Part shown: positions 27,100-40,519 of the stretch, in pieces
Layout of the letters: each line of letters begins with the position of its first letter
Position numbering within the stretch: position 1 is the stretch's first letter
Assembly (NCBI GenBank): GCA_905160935.1
Contig: CAJHZI010000533.1
Location: 2,818,001-2,882,000, forward strand
DNA length: 64,000 bases
From: Enchytraeus crypticus
Taxonomy: Eukaryota > Annelida > Clitellata > Enchytraeida > Enchytraeidae
Direction: 5' to 3'
Translations under genes and position numbers: made by a program
The notes under the pieces: model-generated
Told to the model about the DNA's origin: nothing
Database searches by the model: none
What the model saw: only the letters and a program-made list of their open reading frames with translations

Positions 27100-27640
27100 A
27101 AAATTTGCACAAAACTCAACTACTAAACAATTTTCGCTGAATGGTTCACTGATCAACGCGAATGTCTCAATGGCTCAGTTTGTAAGCGCGTTAGGTAATG
27201 CCATGATGTTTTAAATGGCTGTCAGGAACCTGATTCTACAATTTTTATCTTAGGTAAAATGAGTACCTGATATTAAATGTTACAGGGCTTAAATTCCTAA
27301 TAATACGCCTCTAATAATTATTTTGGAATTTTAACCTGTCCTCGATTTGACTGAATCTAGATGTCCTACTAATGACTTCAACGACTGTATTAAATTATGT
27401 ATTAATTTAATACAAAAAGAAATAAAATAATACACGGATATGCAATAGAACGAAAACTAAAACAATTTCAAATAGCACGTGCAAGCGAATTTCATATAAC
27501 TTAAAATTATGCCTTTCTATCAAATTACAGTTCACTTTAAATATCGCAAAAGCAAGTACTTTACAAAACATACAATTACTTTTGACATACAAATTACTAA
27601 TACGCTCTCTAGCAAAAATTCCTACACTTTACTTTAGTTT
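27100..27640. other. sequence upstream of VGLUT exon 1, no exon recognised
   Basis: AT-rich. CTCAATGGCTCAGTTTGTAA near 27170 looks like a decayed tRNA-type SINE head. No 5' UTR exon can be called. Confidence 0.4.
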
Positions 27641-27980
27641 CCTCTCGACTATACGCCTACTAGGATTCGTTCTAATATAATCCCTAGGTTGGAATATTTC
27701 GATGGAACTCTCTTCCCTGTTCGATCCTCTACAGATCACTCTCTTCTCATCAACTGTTCGATGGACTACGCCCTAGTTCGAATACCGAACCCTTCGAATT
27801 GCTCTTGAATTTGTCTACTACTGAGATTCCTCAAATCTCCTAAATCTCTTATCAACTTGGCACGTTTTACGTCCGTGTTGTCACTCTTCCATCTTGGATC
27901 TCCCCTCTCTTCACACCGATATACCTGACGTCTTGAAGAGAAGCCCTTCGGGCTTATGATCTTGACGTTAAACTCACATT
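27640..27980 (+). repeat. repeat with SOCS-box-like peptide and a hairpin 3' end
   Basis: One frame reads LRFLKSPKSLINLARFTSV, loosely like a SOCS box, with a stop in the middle of the segment. It ends GACGTCTTGAAGAGAAGCCC, TTCGGGCTT and GACGTTAAACTCAC. A reverse copy of the last part is at about 35105-35165. More likely a decayed retrocopy or retroposon than a working gene. Confidence 0.3.
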
Positions 27981-27984
27981 TAAA

Positions 27985-28825
27985 AAATCACTGATCAACG
28001 AATTGCCAGTAAGCTCAAGTTATTATGTATTTTGCACGTGTATTTATAAGTCAAAACTGAAAACGATGCCTGCTATAAATAACTGACGACATTGAAAGCT
28101 CTGATATTATCTAAAGTTATTAATTAACAAACTGAACACAAGTAAAGGTTTACGTGACGATATAATGCTTTATTGCCATCCATGCAAACATAGGGCACAG
28201 TTAATCCAAAATCAAGCCGATGAATAAGATCAAATTAAAGAAGTCTATTAAAAAATTAAATCTCAAAGTGGAGTCAAGTCCGTTGACGAAGCATCTTAAA
28301 GAGTATTTTAATACTCCAGAAACTGTATTAGACATTCACGTAAAAGGGCAACAGAACTGCAAAGGGAAGTAGGTAAATTTTATATGCCGAAGAAACAACC
28401 AGTAGGCCTAAACCATATGTTAAAATAATTAACTTGCTACTATATTTTGTAAGTAATTGTCTGCAATATGCTACATCCAAAATCACAATTTGCAGCAATG
28501 GTTAAAACCACGAGTATTTAATTTGTCGCATTTGCGAAAGTAAAATGACAACATAAAACACACGACTCCATAATATCGCATGTCGTCGTAATACTGTGAT
28601 TTACGAAACTTTGGATTTATGACGAAACGAAAGACCGACTCAAGAATGCATTACTGAAATTTTATATCGTAATGACGTGACCAGTAGGTATGGCTATTAT
28701 TATTTCTAAAACTCATCTAAGGAGTTCATATTCCATATTCGCGACCTCCTGATGGATATAGTCTTGTATCACGCGAGGGTTAAAATCTTGGATGTTTAAT
28801 TGCTAAATTGGAACAATTCATAATA

Positions 28826-28865
<40 letters not shown>

Positions 28866-29539
28866 CTCCCTTTCGCTCTATTGTTATGAACTGACAGATC
28901 CGAGGTATCGAGGTATACACATTAAACATTTATTGTCATAGTCCATTTTTAGCTATCGAAAGTGCATCGACATATAGATTGATGCCTTTTTGTTGTTGTT
29001 GTTGTTATTGTCTTAGCGTACCTAATAATACCGCGATAAAAATGAGTAAAGTGCCTGATTTTTCCAATCATGCTCTATTGAACAATCCAATCCATCGTTT
29101 TGATTAAAGATTAAATTGATTAATTTTCGGTTAATTTTTTAATTTAATTTTTTTAATTTTTTAGTTTAATTTATTTTATAAATTATTTTTTGATTAATTT
29201 CGTTTTGATTTAAAGAGCAAACGTCGCCCAACATCTTCTAGCACGGAAACCATTAGAACACATTTGAATCAGATCACACTTCAAATATGGCCGTCAACAA
29301 CAATACAGTAAAAACTCCAAGTTTTAGAGTCAGGTTGCACTATTTGTCGAATATGATCACATGTGTTTGAGTGATGATTGAAATTGTTTCTTGTTTTATG
29401 AGGCATTTTAGTACAATTGTTAAAAAAATTCAAGCAAAATTACTTAAAAATCAAAGGTTATCCTGTTAATCAAAGGTAAAATCAGAGGTTATCCTGCTAC
29501 GATTAGGTTTCTAACCATTTGTCTATAGGCGATATACCT

Positions 29540-29571
<32 letters not shown>

Positions 29572-30230
29572 GGAGAGAGAGATAGGGAGAGAGAGAGATA
29601 GAGAGAGAAAGAGAGAGAGAGAGAAAGAGACAGAGACAGAAATGCGAGATAAAAACATGTAAGACTTAGGCAAGAAATAATAATCGGGCAGTGATTAAAC
29701 AAGTTATTTGCAGAATAGATTTGTTTAAATCAAACTCGAACTTTTTTTACTTTTTATTTTCTATAAAAATTATAAATTATTAAGAGACCGAGTTGTGACA
29801 TCTATACAAAATGGACTAATGCCAGAAACCATGTATACTTTCACTCTACTCAACAATATTTTTTATAACTCTAGGAATTAATTTCCTCTTTGTAGTTCTT
29901 CATATTACCAAACACATGCATGTATCACTAGCTCTAATTTTCCAGAGAGACTATTTATAAACTCAAAAAACTCTTGCATATATCTATCCGTAATTTGTCT
30001 TCGTAAATGTACATCAACTGCTGTATATTCAAAGCAAAACTTGTTGCTGATTGTTGATGTCTTCTACTTGACAGCTTCTCCACTCAAGATTTAACCAATG
30101 CAGTCAAATGGATGCTTTCACACATCTCCTTTTCTCAGTTGGATACTTTACCACATTACCACCGAAATCAACCGGTGAACAACAGCTACTGCAGCTCTGA
30201 TCAGTTGCAGATGAGTTGGCTAGTGTAATA
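27985..30230. other. no gene recognised
   Basis: AT-rich. (TC)n at 28830-28865, (GA)n at 29538-29640, and a tRNA-SINE-like remnant near 28740-28800. Nothing else seen. Confidence 0.5.
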
Positions 30231-30259
30231 ATAATAATAATAATAATAACATTTATAAC

Positions 30260-31080
30260 AGTCTGTTAGAATCCCAGTCCAATGCAGTAGACAGAGCACG
30301 ACTCCTAGCTGTATCAACTAAAAGAAGCAGCGACTGGCTTCACGCTCTCCCTGTTGCTTCTTGTGGGCTATTTTTAGACAATGAGGCGATTCGAGTAGCT
30401 GTTAGTTTCCGTTTAGGGGCGAAAACTTGCGAGCCTCACATGTGCCCCTGCGGTCATGAAGTCGACGCTTTAGGTCTCCACGGTCTCTCCTGCAAACGAA
30501 GCTCAGGTAGAATGTCTCGCCATCACAATTTAAATGACATAATATGGCGAGCACTTTCGAGAGCAGGCATCCCTTCCTATAAGGAACCAAGTGGGTTGTC
30601 CAGATCAGACGGCAAGCGTCCGGACGGCATGACTTTAGTGCCCTGGTGCAACGGTAAATGTGCCGTTTGGGACGTCACGGTCATTGACACTATGGCAAAC
30701 TCCTACCTGAATACGACTTCAGTCACAGCCGGTGGTGCTGCTGTTCATGCCGCCTCTAGGAAGTTGGATAAATACCGTGATCTGTCCTTAGGATATGAAG
30801 TTGTTCCGGTGGCTATTGAAACCATGGGCCCGATGAATCCCGAAGGAGTTGACTTTATTAATGGCATAGGCAGACTTATTGCAGAGCAAACCGGCGATAA
30901 GCGAGAGACATCTTTTCTTTGGCAAAGGCTTTCCATGACTTTGCAAAGATTTAATGCAGTCTGCTTCAACAATTCTTTTAAGCCGATTGATGACCTCGAG
31001 TAGCCGGGCGGCGATTCAGCACGTATTGCTTGAATCGTTTTTATCAAACCCCAGGTTCTTTACACCGGGGTAAAAAAAAA
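30260..31080 (+). mobile_element. retroelement family A, C-terminal nuclease-like region and 3' end
   Basis: The frame is open from 30260 to TAG at 31003. In order: DWLHALPVASCGLFLD, a CPCG...LHGLSC zinc-knuckle-like cluster (CxC, H, C), RHHNLNDIIWRAL, then RPDGMTLVPW and WDVTVIDT, spaced like the zinc knuckle, R-H, PD and D motifs of restriction-enzyme-like endonucleases in R2-type retrotransposons. The reverse transcriptase part is missing (5'-truncated). The 3' end ACCCCAGGTTCTTTACACCG plus GGGT can fold and is followed by A-rich/(AAT)n sequence. Family not assigned. Confidence 0.7.
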
Positions 31081-31189
31081 AAAAAAAAATAATAATAATA
31101 ATAATAATAATAGTAATAATAATAATAATGATAATGATAATAATAATGATAATGATAATAATAGCAATAATAATAATAGTAATAATAAT

Positions 31190-31290
31190 AATGAAGGTTT
31201 AACGACCGTTTCCTCATACAAGGATGATGTCAGGGACGTCCCCCGTCACATGTCACTACAAATGACATGTGATGGAGTGTGAATGTGAAT
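31190..31290 (-). repeat. retroposon tail, reverse, with hairpin
   Basis: AGGTTTAACGACCGTTTCCT then CAGGGACGTC, the same tail as at 16580. CACATGTCA and TGACATGTG flank a short loop. Confidence 0.55.
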
Positions 31291-31374
31291 GTGTACAGTA
31301 GATAGTTCAAATGTTTCTATACATATATCTTTAGAGCTGCTATGACTAATGCAATTATATAGCTGTCGTATTGC

Positions 31375-31640
31375 TGCAGCAGCCGATATAGCTGCTGCAG
31401 TTGTTACAGATGCTAAAGCAGAAATAGATTGGGCTCATCAGCCGTTATGTCTGATGCAGCTGAAGTTGCTGTGTCAGATGATAAAGCAGTAGCTGGTATA
31501 GCCACAGCAGCTGATATAGCCGCAGCAGCTGGTATAGCTGCAACAGCTGGTATAGCTGCAACAGCTGGTATAACCGCAGCAGTTGGTATAGCTGCAGCAG
31601 CTGTTATAGCTGCAGCAGATACCGATGCTACAGCTGAAGC
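31375..31640. repeat. GCAGCTGGTATA-type tandem repeat
   Basis: 18-base units around GCAGCAGCTGGTATAGCC repeat about 14 times. All frames are open because the unit is a multiple of three, so the Ala/Gly/Ile ORFs are not evidence of a gene. Confidence 0.85.
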
Positions 31641-31769
31641 AGCTTGCGGAGCCGCGGCTGTTTGATTTGACGCTGAACGGTTGGCAGAGAGACGATCCAT
31701 TAATTGCAATGAAGTGCGACACTTTAATCCACAGCAACTCGACGCGGGTCCTATGCTGTGCCTACTCCT

Positions 31770-31970
31770 ACCTCTCGACCCTACGTGGGGCGACATCTCA
31801 ACCCGACGTTTGGCGACATCTCGACCCAACGTGAGGCGACATCTCGACCCGACTTGGGGCGACATCTCGACCCGACGTGGGGCGACATCTCGACCTGACG
31901 TGGGGCGACATCTCGACCCGACGTGAGGCGACATCTCGACCCGACGTGGGGCGACATCTCGACCCGGCTC
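31770..31970. repeat. 23-bp CpG-containing minisatellite
   Basis: GACATCTCGACCCGACGTGG with GGC repeats about nine times, some units TGACGTGG or GACGTGAG. Each unit has two or three CpGs, unusual in this AT-rich setting. Confidence 0.9.
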
Positions 31971-32279
31971 CGACGACCGTGCAGTGGCAATGCTTTCTGT
32001 GCTACAAATAGGTCAGGGATGCGTAATAAACCCTCGCCAACTTAACTAAACTGGTCGAAATTCAATCTTCATAAACACATGCGTTGTGTAAGCCTCTAAA
32101 TTAAGTACCGACTTCTCTTTCTTCTACAGTCGTGCTCAGGAAGAAAACGTTTTGCACAATGGAATCTCTTTTTACAATTCTGACTTATTACGAAATGCTG
32201 AATTCTAAAAATGCTGTTTACGACGGGGGAGCACAGCAATAGTGATGGAGAGGAATGGTGTTAGAGAAGAATGACTATA

Positions 32280-32350
32280 GAGGAATAGTCAAGGATAGAA
32301 ATGATCATGACGGGTGCACCCAGAACTTGAATCCCTTTCATACCGACCAG
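32280..32350 (-). repeat. S1-like SINE remnant, reverse
   Basis: Contains GACGGGTGCACCCAGAACTT, TGAATCC and GACCAGTAG. Weak. Confidence 0.35.
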
Positions 32351-32699
32351 TAGACGGACACTTAACTGATGTTGCCACAGGCTCAGCAGGTTTCTCATCT
32401 GGGCTAGAACTTAATATATTGTCGATCCTTTCTCTTACTGCTCTCTGCATAGAACACTCGCTCTGCGTGTGATAACAGCTCTGGGAGTGTTCTCCATCCT
32501 ACTTCCGTTAATAAAGAGGTTGGACCAAGCATCAGGGGTCCTAGCACCCGTGAACTCACGGCCAATATTACATTCTTTTTCTGAAATATCACTCGTAAGC
32601 TTAAGCCTGCAGCTAGTCCGAGCAGCTAGCATGGTGGTAAGGTGTTTTTCATGATCAGTAGATGCAGGAATCAAATTCAGCACCCGTCCAAAACGCTGC

Positions 32700-35600
32700 C
32701 ACGATTTCGAGATAGGAAACTGAACTAAAATAGGTTTTTGTCTATGGTCATACTCTTATATCAAATATAGTTACATTAGCATTATGAGTAGTGTATGGAT
32801 TAGATAACTGTGGTTTATACCTTTGATGGTCGTGGGTTCAAATTTTGACCAGCTTACCACGAATAGTATATAGACTCTATTTCACAAACATGGTAGATTC
32901 AAACAAAGAAAAAATTTAAAAAGTATACCTAAAGTAAACGAAAAGAGATTACACTTAGCATACATGTACAGCTAAGCAGTGAAAACATTGTAAATTACAT
33001 GTAAACAAATAAAAAGTGACAAATAAACACAAATCAACGTAACTATTCATTAGAATAATCAAGATCCAAATTTTTAATCGTATTTTAGCAACAGAATCAA
33101 TATGGCAGCACTCTAATCACGAGTGCCCCACCACTTGTTGGTAAATAGTGTATCAGTAAACTGGATAGAGAATTACCAGTAAGCTATCAGTAAAACAAAA
33201 TACTGTCAAATGCAAAAATTATGGCTCTTCAAAAACTAATTCTTCGAATTTCAGTGTATGAAGTTAGATTACTAAAATTATAACTATTTTATTAAGACTC
33301 AAAATTTTTGTGTCCACAAATGCTTAAGATATTCTTTATATTTTAATGCATAATCCATTTCTTTGCAGTTCATCGTGTAATGTATTTATTTTCGTTTCAG
33401 TATTAGCATTACTTATTGAATGTACGAGTTCTCTACTAAATATAGTCTGGTCAGGTCTATTCTCTACTACAACCAACACTTTAAATTTCAGAGAGAGTAA
33501 GGGATAATCAAAACAATTTGCCTAAAATCAAATTTTCTGCTTTAAAAGCTTAGCAAGAACATTTAAAATGGGTTTCTGATGCTTTCCAATTTTCAATTTC
33601 TTAATTGGCATGATATATTGACTAATCCTATTTACCGGAACGGGTTCCTGCTTAGTTTGTCCCTTTATGAAACTGTAAAACCTGTCTGACATTTGTTTAA
33701 ATAATTATTTAGACTGGTGGGTGTTTTCTGGTCATGCTATCTACCTTTATTTCCTTCTTCAGTCTTCCATTCCTATCATTTTACCTTTCAATTCTTCTAC
33801 ATTCTTCTTGCTATCTTTCGATTCTCTTTATTTCTCTCACACGATTCTGCATATTGCGTTCTCTCAACCCAGAGGTGAGCCAAAGCTGCGAGTGAATTAA
33901 TCCAGTCGTAGGATTAGAAGGAACTTCCCGAGACTCGACTTTATAGATGTAAACCTGGAACATTTATTCGTCCGGAGTTACGATTTGTTACCATTTCAGG
34001 GCTGATTTGATGTTTGGTCTAAATTGTGGAATAATGGTAAAATTAAGACATAAAGTTTAAAGGATTAGTTAAATTAATCAATTAAATAGCTAGAATTAAG
34101 TTAATGGAAGAAGAAAGAAAAAGTTATAATTACACATATTTTAATTATCTGCGAATTACTGCAGTCGACACAGGTTCTACTTTTAAACTCTAATTGCTGA
34201 TTCGCTTCAGATATCATTTTGGGATGTTAAATTAGACAAGTAAATTCAGGCTTCACATGTTACAGAGGGCATAACCAAATTGAGTTTGAAATAGTTGTAA
34301 ACTTATAAACGTTTATCACGGGCCTTGAAGAATCCGAATCTTCTCTACTTTAAATATCTTTTTTCATTTCATAATATTCTTCTTTTTTTCTTTCGTTTAT
34401 CACGAACTTTATGAATCCGAACCTTCCCTTCTTTCAATATATTTTTTCTTTTTTCAATATCCTTCTTTCTTTCTTTCGGCTAATTTCTCGGATACTCTAG
34501 ATTTCTTCTTTTACATGATCTTTTTATCTTATTTTGAATTCATAATGCTCGCTGTTGTCACATGATAGACAGAATCACTCTAACACTGTGTTTTGTTGTT
34601 GTTGTTGTGAACAGTGAAGCAAATAATCTAGTTCAGTCAATTTAACATCCATTATCAGGTCGGCACCTTTGTCGTGGGCTTTTCGCTCTTCACTTCTCTT
34701 CTATCGCATATGGTAATGTCACTAAACATTTCACGTCAAACGCAAAACTCTTCATCGTCATCAAGTAAAACCAAGCAGCAACGCATTTAGAATAAAAGCT
34801 CTTGTGAGATTGTATTTGAGTGGCCATGGATATGAAGTCGGAACTAAACTATAATTTTGAATATTGCTGAATATTTTTTAAATTACCAATTCAAAAAGTA
34901 GAGGTATTCAAATTTGGAAATGTGCCAGAAAAAGTTTCCCCATTTTCAGTGCCCAATAAAAAGACCTGTAGCATGTGTTTCTCCCTCAATTTTACTTTAA
35001 ACTTTTAAGGATGTTTATGATGCATCCAGCATAATCGGATAGATTGTAAATTATTGAATGCATTGGTAACTTTAATGTTGTCTAAAGGTGATGGTGATGA
35101 CTATGTGGGTTTAACGTTAAGGTCAGAAGCTTGCAAGGCTACTCTTCAAGACGTCAAATATGTAAAGGTTTTTATAAGAAAATGTTTTAGTCTAATCTTC
35201 TTAGCATGAATAATCTGCAAAATTCACTGCTATTGGTTTGAAACCTACTTGACTTTCTAATTCTCTCTTCGATGTACACTGTAGTTCAATTAGGAAATCA
35301 GTTTATAAAATCTATCTGCAATTTTTCTTGTTAAATTAGATGCTATTTCAGTTAATGTTATTAGTAAAAACACTTTAAAAGTCACGGCAAAATTTATCAT
35401 AAATAAACTTACTCTGTTAAACGGATAACATCAAATATCAAACCACTTTCTAAGTAAGAGAATTCTCTTGTTACGTTAGTCCTAAATTCAAATTAAGATC
35501 AAATATGTACCTATGTGATTCACATACAGCTGAATGTTATTGAAAGAGTAAATGCAGAGATGATGATAAATAGTTAGCATTTATTGTAATGCGAAAAATT

Positions 35601-36920
35601 CGCATCCCACTTTCGAAATAATATCGAGCCAAAAAGAACATAATTCCGTCTCAGCTTTAAATATAAATAAACTTTACACGAATGGAAATTTAAAATATAG
35701 ACCCACTCTTAACTGCACAACTTAGAGTAGTTATATTTCAGACAAAGTACTGGATTGATTGATACTATCAGGAAGAGTTATTTATTCAAGTCCTCATTTC
35801 AGTGTTAAAAGTTATTTCTTCTGAAGTAAGTCACGGGCTAGGTAGGTTCATCAATAATTAAAAGAATGTTAACATATTCCCAACCCTTCCGGGTTCTCAC
35901 GGCTCATGGCGCATCTGAGAGACTAATCCGTACATTTCAACCAGCATTAGGTTTCATTATGCTGAAGTCATCTACATTTTCTTCATTTAATTTCATTTAG
36001 TTTCTCGTCAAGCAAAGACTTTAACTTAACGCTATGCATAATCTACTGCAGTTTAACTGTGGTTTCCTCTTTCAACCATGACATTATTGCTACGTTTATT
36101 TCCTTCGAAAATTCTTAACGTCAGTTTCGTAGAGAAAGCGGATACTACAAGGATATTAATCTAAGATACATAATCAAACCAGATGGTGCTATGCATAGGA
36201 TGTGAACGTTGCAGATATCTCAAGTAGAAAAATGCACCTGCAAAATTAAAAAATGGACTAAGATTTTTATATTGAATGTTTAAAATGTATTTTTCAAAAT
36301 TTCTGATATATCCAATTGTCCATGCAAATCATTCTTGAATTTAATTTCTCTGCTTAAATAGATTACTGAAGACTCATTCTATAAGAAAAATCTCCGAGAA
36401 GTTCGCTTGATTGTACTGTACATATTTTACCTGTAACATGATTAAGCGCTTGATTTATGTAAGACATTTCTATAATACACATTTAGACTATTTAATTAGC
36501 TAAATTGCTGAGTTTAGATTGTATGTCTAGATTGTAAGCTTATAAAATAGTGAACTGTACAGTTCACATTGCAATAAAATTCTGCAGTTTAACCGGATCG
36601 GTTAATTTACATGTAGACTGCGTCATGCGGGTGTTGGAGCAATTGGATTTGGGACATCAGGAGTTGCTGATGAATTTAAATGATGGATGAATGCAATGCC
36701 GGATAACATCTGACGTTAAAGGATTACCAGAGCTATTTAAGTTAAACCAATATAACCAGAGCTATTTAAGTTAAACCAATATAACCAGAATAAACATAGG
36801 ATATTGAAAATTATTGTAACGTCATTATGTCATCACCAAACTCCTACAGTTCTTTATCGAGTAAATTAATAGAGGCAAAAACCTACAGTAAAACATAGAA
36901 ATAACAACAATCGATGATAT
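32700..36920. other. no gene recognised
   Basis: AT-rich throughout. An S4 remnant lies at 34540-34610, the reverse tail of the 27640 repeat at 35105-35165, and a 29-bp direct duplication (ACCAGAGCTATTTAAGTTAA) near 36727-36785. Nothing coding is convincing. Confidence 0.5.
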
Positions 36921-36924
36921 AGTA

Positions 36925-37330
36925 AACTCTCTCTATCCCTCTCTATCTCTCTCTTAGTGCAGAGCCTACTGGCACATCCATTGTACATAACACTTTCACT
37001 GTGTCCTTCGTTTTCCTCTTCTTTTTCACATATGAGTGGATCTTTAAATCATCTAACATTCCTAATCTCGACCTGCTTCTGCCTCTATTTCCTTCCGTTG
37101 TGCACTCTATATCCTCCTTTAGTGAACTATCTTCCCTTAGAATGTATCATATTCAATTCTTCTCAATATTTCCTATAGCATTTATAAACTAACTATCTGC
37201 ATCCACTCTCTTTAAGACTTTTTCATTTGAAACTCATTGAGACCAGCTAATCTTTTTCGTTCTTCTCCATAACCACATTTCCATCTCTTCTAGTTTCCCG
37301 ATATCTTCCGTTTTGAGAACAACAATGAAT
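36925..37330 (-). mobile_element. LINE-A coding and 3' end, reverse, diverged
   Basis: On the minus strand it follows the ORF at 45381-46106 from about the KLE..EM motif to the end ([10 protein letters not shown]-type segment, CACTCATATGTG) and ends GCACTAAGAGAGAG. Several frame breaks. Confidence 0.75.
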
Positions 37331-38225
37331 GATATAGAAATAATAATATTAATAATCTGCCAAGCCTTTTCCTAGTCTAACGAGTATGCAAGGTATCGAC
37401 AGTAATACAACAATTACACAATTAGAGGCTATTTGTTATTATGACAATATCGAGCCCTGTAGGTAAAAAAGATTCCAAGGAAATATTCATAAAACTATAC
37501 TAATCACAATTAACAGAGATGTAAGCGTTATAGATTTAGTATAAATTGCATATATATTTTGAAAATGTATTGAAAATGCAGTAATCATAACTGCTATGCC
37601 ACAATTCAAGTATGAAAAATATAAACGAATTTGTATCTAAAAAGGCTAATAAGTAACTAAGAAAAACAAATTAGTAAACAAATTTGTTATGCTTACTAGT
37701 TGCTACTGAATTTATTACCTCACAGAGCTTAGGCTCTTTTGGTAACCATCTTCTTCTTGATTATTTGTTTATTTAATAGTTAACCATGTTCGTGTTTACG
37801 ACAATTATGACAAGGTAAACATCTAAAAATGTTAAAGGCAAAAATATATAAACAAAAGCTTCCACTTTGGAAACCTCGGCAAAAGCATAGAAAGGTCGCA
37901 TCTGCTCCTAAACTCTTAAAACCCTCGGCGATTGAAGAAATCAGAAATAGTTACATGTATGAACAAAAACATATACGCGTATGTCTAACAGTTACGCATC
38001 AAAACGCAATTTTATCAGCAACACAAACTACGTAACTTGTTTATAAACTAGAATTTGGAGCTATAGATTGCTTATTTCCTACAGTTCGTTCTCTCGCCAT
38101 AGTTTTACCGACAGAAATAAATGCGCCAATGGAATGCGGGATTCTAATTATAACCTAATATAATTTATTAAAATTGTGACGATTAGTAAAATGTAGTATG
38201 ATAATAAAGTCTGACAATATCTATG
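37331..38225. other. no gene recognised
   Basis: AT-rich. A 68-codon ORF at 37829 has no recognised similarity and weak coding character. Confidence 0.4.
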
Positions 38226-38237
38226 GGTTGAGCCGCT

Positions 38238-38720
38238 GGCTTTATGGCAAGTTGTTCGATAGCGGATCAGTTGGTGCAGGGTTCAAATCCAGTGCTCTCC
38301 CCGTCAGTGCCATGCCATTCGAGCAGAAAACGTTGAACTTGGCCTTAGCCCTATAGTAGTGAACTGGCCTGTAACCGGTCTTCGAGATTGCTTTACAGGT
38401 TCCTGGCAGCCTATTGCAGGTTGTTATCAATCATTTACATGGTTAATCATCTATTTGCTATTGATAGCGCAAATGGATGATTGATAGCAAACGGATGCAG
38501 TTAACTGAAACAGAGATGATCAGAGCAACAATGAACAGAGATATATGAAGGAATATGACCATGACAGCCCAGGCTTGGAACAGGCACGGCACTTAGAGAA
38601 GAAGAAGCTCAAATTAGCAGCAATTTTCGGTACATGATTAACCTTCAATGGGTCATCCATCATTAATTTTGTTGACTGATCTGGGCTCTGAACTCAGTCC
38701 ACTTGCATCAAAGGCGTACA
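38238..38720 (+). repeat. S1-like fragment and interspersed repeat shared with 1860-2097
   Basis: 38238-38345 has a GGGTTCAAATCCAGTGCTCT B-box region. 38390-38470 and 38610-38720 match 1900-2097 in order. Confidence 0.55.
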
Positions 38721-38721
38721 C

Positions 38722-38866
38722 TGGCTGGAGCCAGTGGCGATGTCGGTAAAATATTCAACCGCGGATCAGTATGTGCGAGGTCCAAATCCTGGGCTCGCCC
38801 GTCACTGACATCACTTTCGAGGAAGGAAAGTGACGTTAACTTTTTTACATTAGCTTTTTTACACTC
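38722..38866 (+). mobile_element. S1 SINE
   Basis: GGCTGGAGCCAGTGGCGATG, CCAAATCCTGGGCTCGCCC and the GACGTTAAC end. Directly follows the 38610-38720 repeat. Confidence 0.85.
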
Positions 38867-39518
38867 TAGCCGATACATCATATCCTTTTTCAAATATGCT
38901 AAGTATGGAGGGATACTGGTATTTCTGAATTTGTGCCCTCTAATAGTCTTTAAAGCCAACACCAGAAGGGGCATTCGTTTGATGATCGCCTATGCTCCAG
39001 AAATTGCTATCAAATTTTTAAATATCCCGACCCTAATTAAACTAGGATTCACGGGAAGATGATGATGATAAATAATTTTTAAAGCCACGCTGCCAGTTAG
39101 GGTAGGCCCTAGGGCCTAAGGCCTTCATTAGGCGCAGTGAGCGGATATTCCGAAGGAAATCGGAAATAAAATGTGTGATATCTTAGCAGAAGTGCCATCA
39201 GTTATGTTCCTGAGGCAGATCATGTCCAGTCATTCATACGTGCAGTGAAAGGCGTCTAGTTAGTACAATTTCGATAATTAAAAATCTAAAAATACCTGCA
39301 GCGTTTTTCATGTTATTTAGTCTTAGTTTCAACTATATATCTTCTATTATTAAACTGCTGAGACTTTCTGATTCTTAAATTACTTTACTCATGTTTTTTC
39401 AACTGCGAGGATTAACTCTTTTCTTTAAGCTAATATTTTAAAAGATAACCAGACGGGTTTAAATGGAAGAACACTTGTAATTGCAAGCTATTATAGCCCG
39501 ATTTCATGTATTTTTAGT

Positions 39519-39850
39519 GCAGTAAATATTGCACTTAATATTACACTTAATGTTGCACTTAATATTGCACTTAAAATTGCATTACTTAATATTTCACTTA
39601 ATATTGCACTTAACATTACACTTCTCAATTGCACCTAATATTGCACTTAATATTGCGCTCCTTAATATTGCACTTAAAGTTGCACGACTTAATATTGCAC
39701 TAATTAATATTGCACTACTTGATATTGCACTTAATATCGCACTTAATATTGCCCTTAATATTGCACTTAATATTGCCCTTAATATTGCACTTAATATTGC
39801 ACTTAATATTGTTTTTATTATTGCACTTAATATTGCATTTTCGACTATCT
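39519..39850. repeat. 12-bp minisatellite
   Basis: TTGCACTTAATA repeats about 27 times with drift and a few 3-base changes. The frames remain open for most of it because the unit is 12. Confidence 0.95.
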
Positions 39851-40519
39851 TTTAATTTGCTCGCAGAAGTAATCGAATTTATTGCGTAGAGTTTTGATTG
39901 GAGGTATTGTGATTATGAGGCGCTGATTAGATTATTGGTCTAGATTACCGGATGTGGTTCTGACTGAATGATCAGGGGGCCAGAGCTATGCTGAATAAAG
40001 GCTTTTTAAGATCGGTGAGAAAATCGAAATTACACTTTTTCACAAAATTTAAAAATGGGAAGGATTGCTAAGTAGGATGACTGAAAACTGATCATTTAGC
40101 ATTGACTTTACATTATTCTAAAATTTAAAGATTTATGTTTCTTATAAGATCAACTAAAAATCTATTCCTTTTTATTTCCTTTATTAATCTGACAAACCGT
40201 AGACTGTAAAAATATGACAGATGACATAATCCATACTATAACGTAGCCAATTGCATTGAAAAATATGGGTTCCGAGGAGGATTATACATTGTTCGTTCGA
40301 TATGCTATATAATTTACAATAAATAATAATCTTGATAGAAAGCTTCTTCTCTTCCGCACTTTTCAGCAAAAAGGGGAGAGATCGGGTTAGTACCCCATCC
40401 CATTGTAGAACGTGGCGCTCGCAACTCAATTAGTTTCGTTCCGTCAATATCCTCTTTGAGTTAATCAATCATCAGTCATGCGTTCAGGACAGGGATTGGT
40501 AACGCTGATTCCTGATCAA

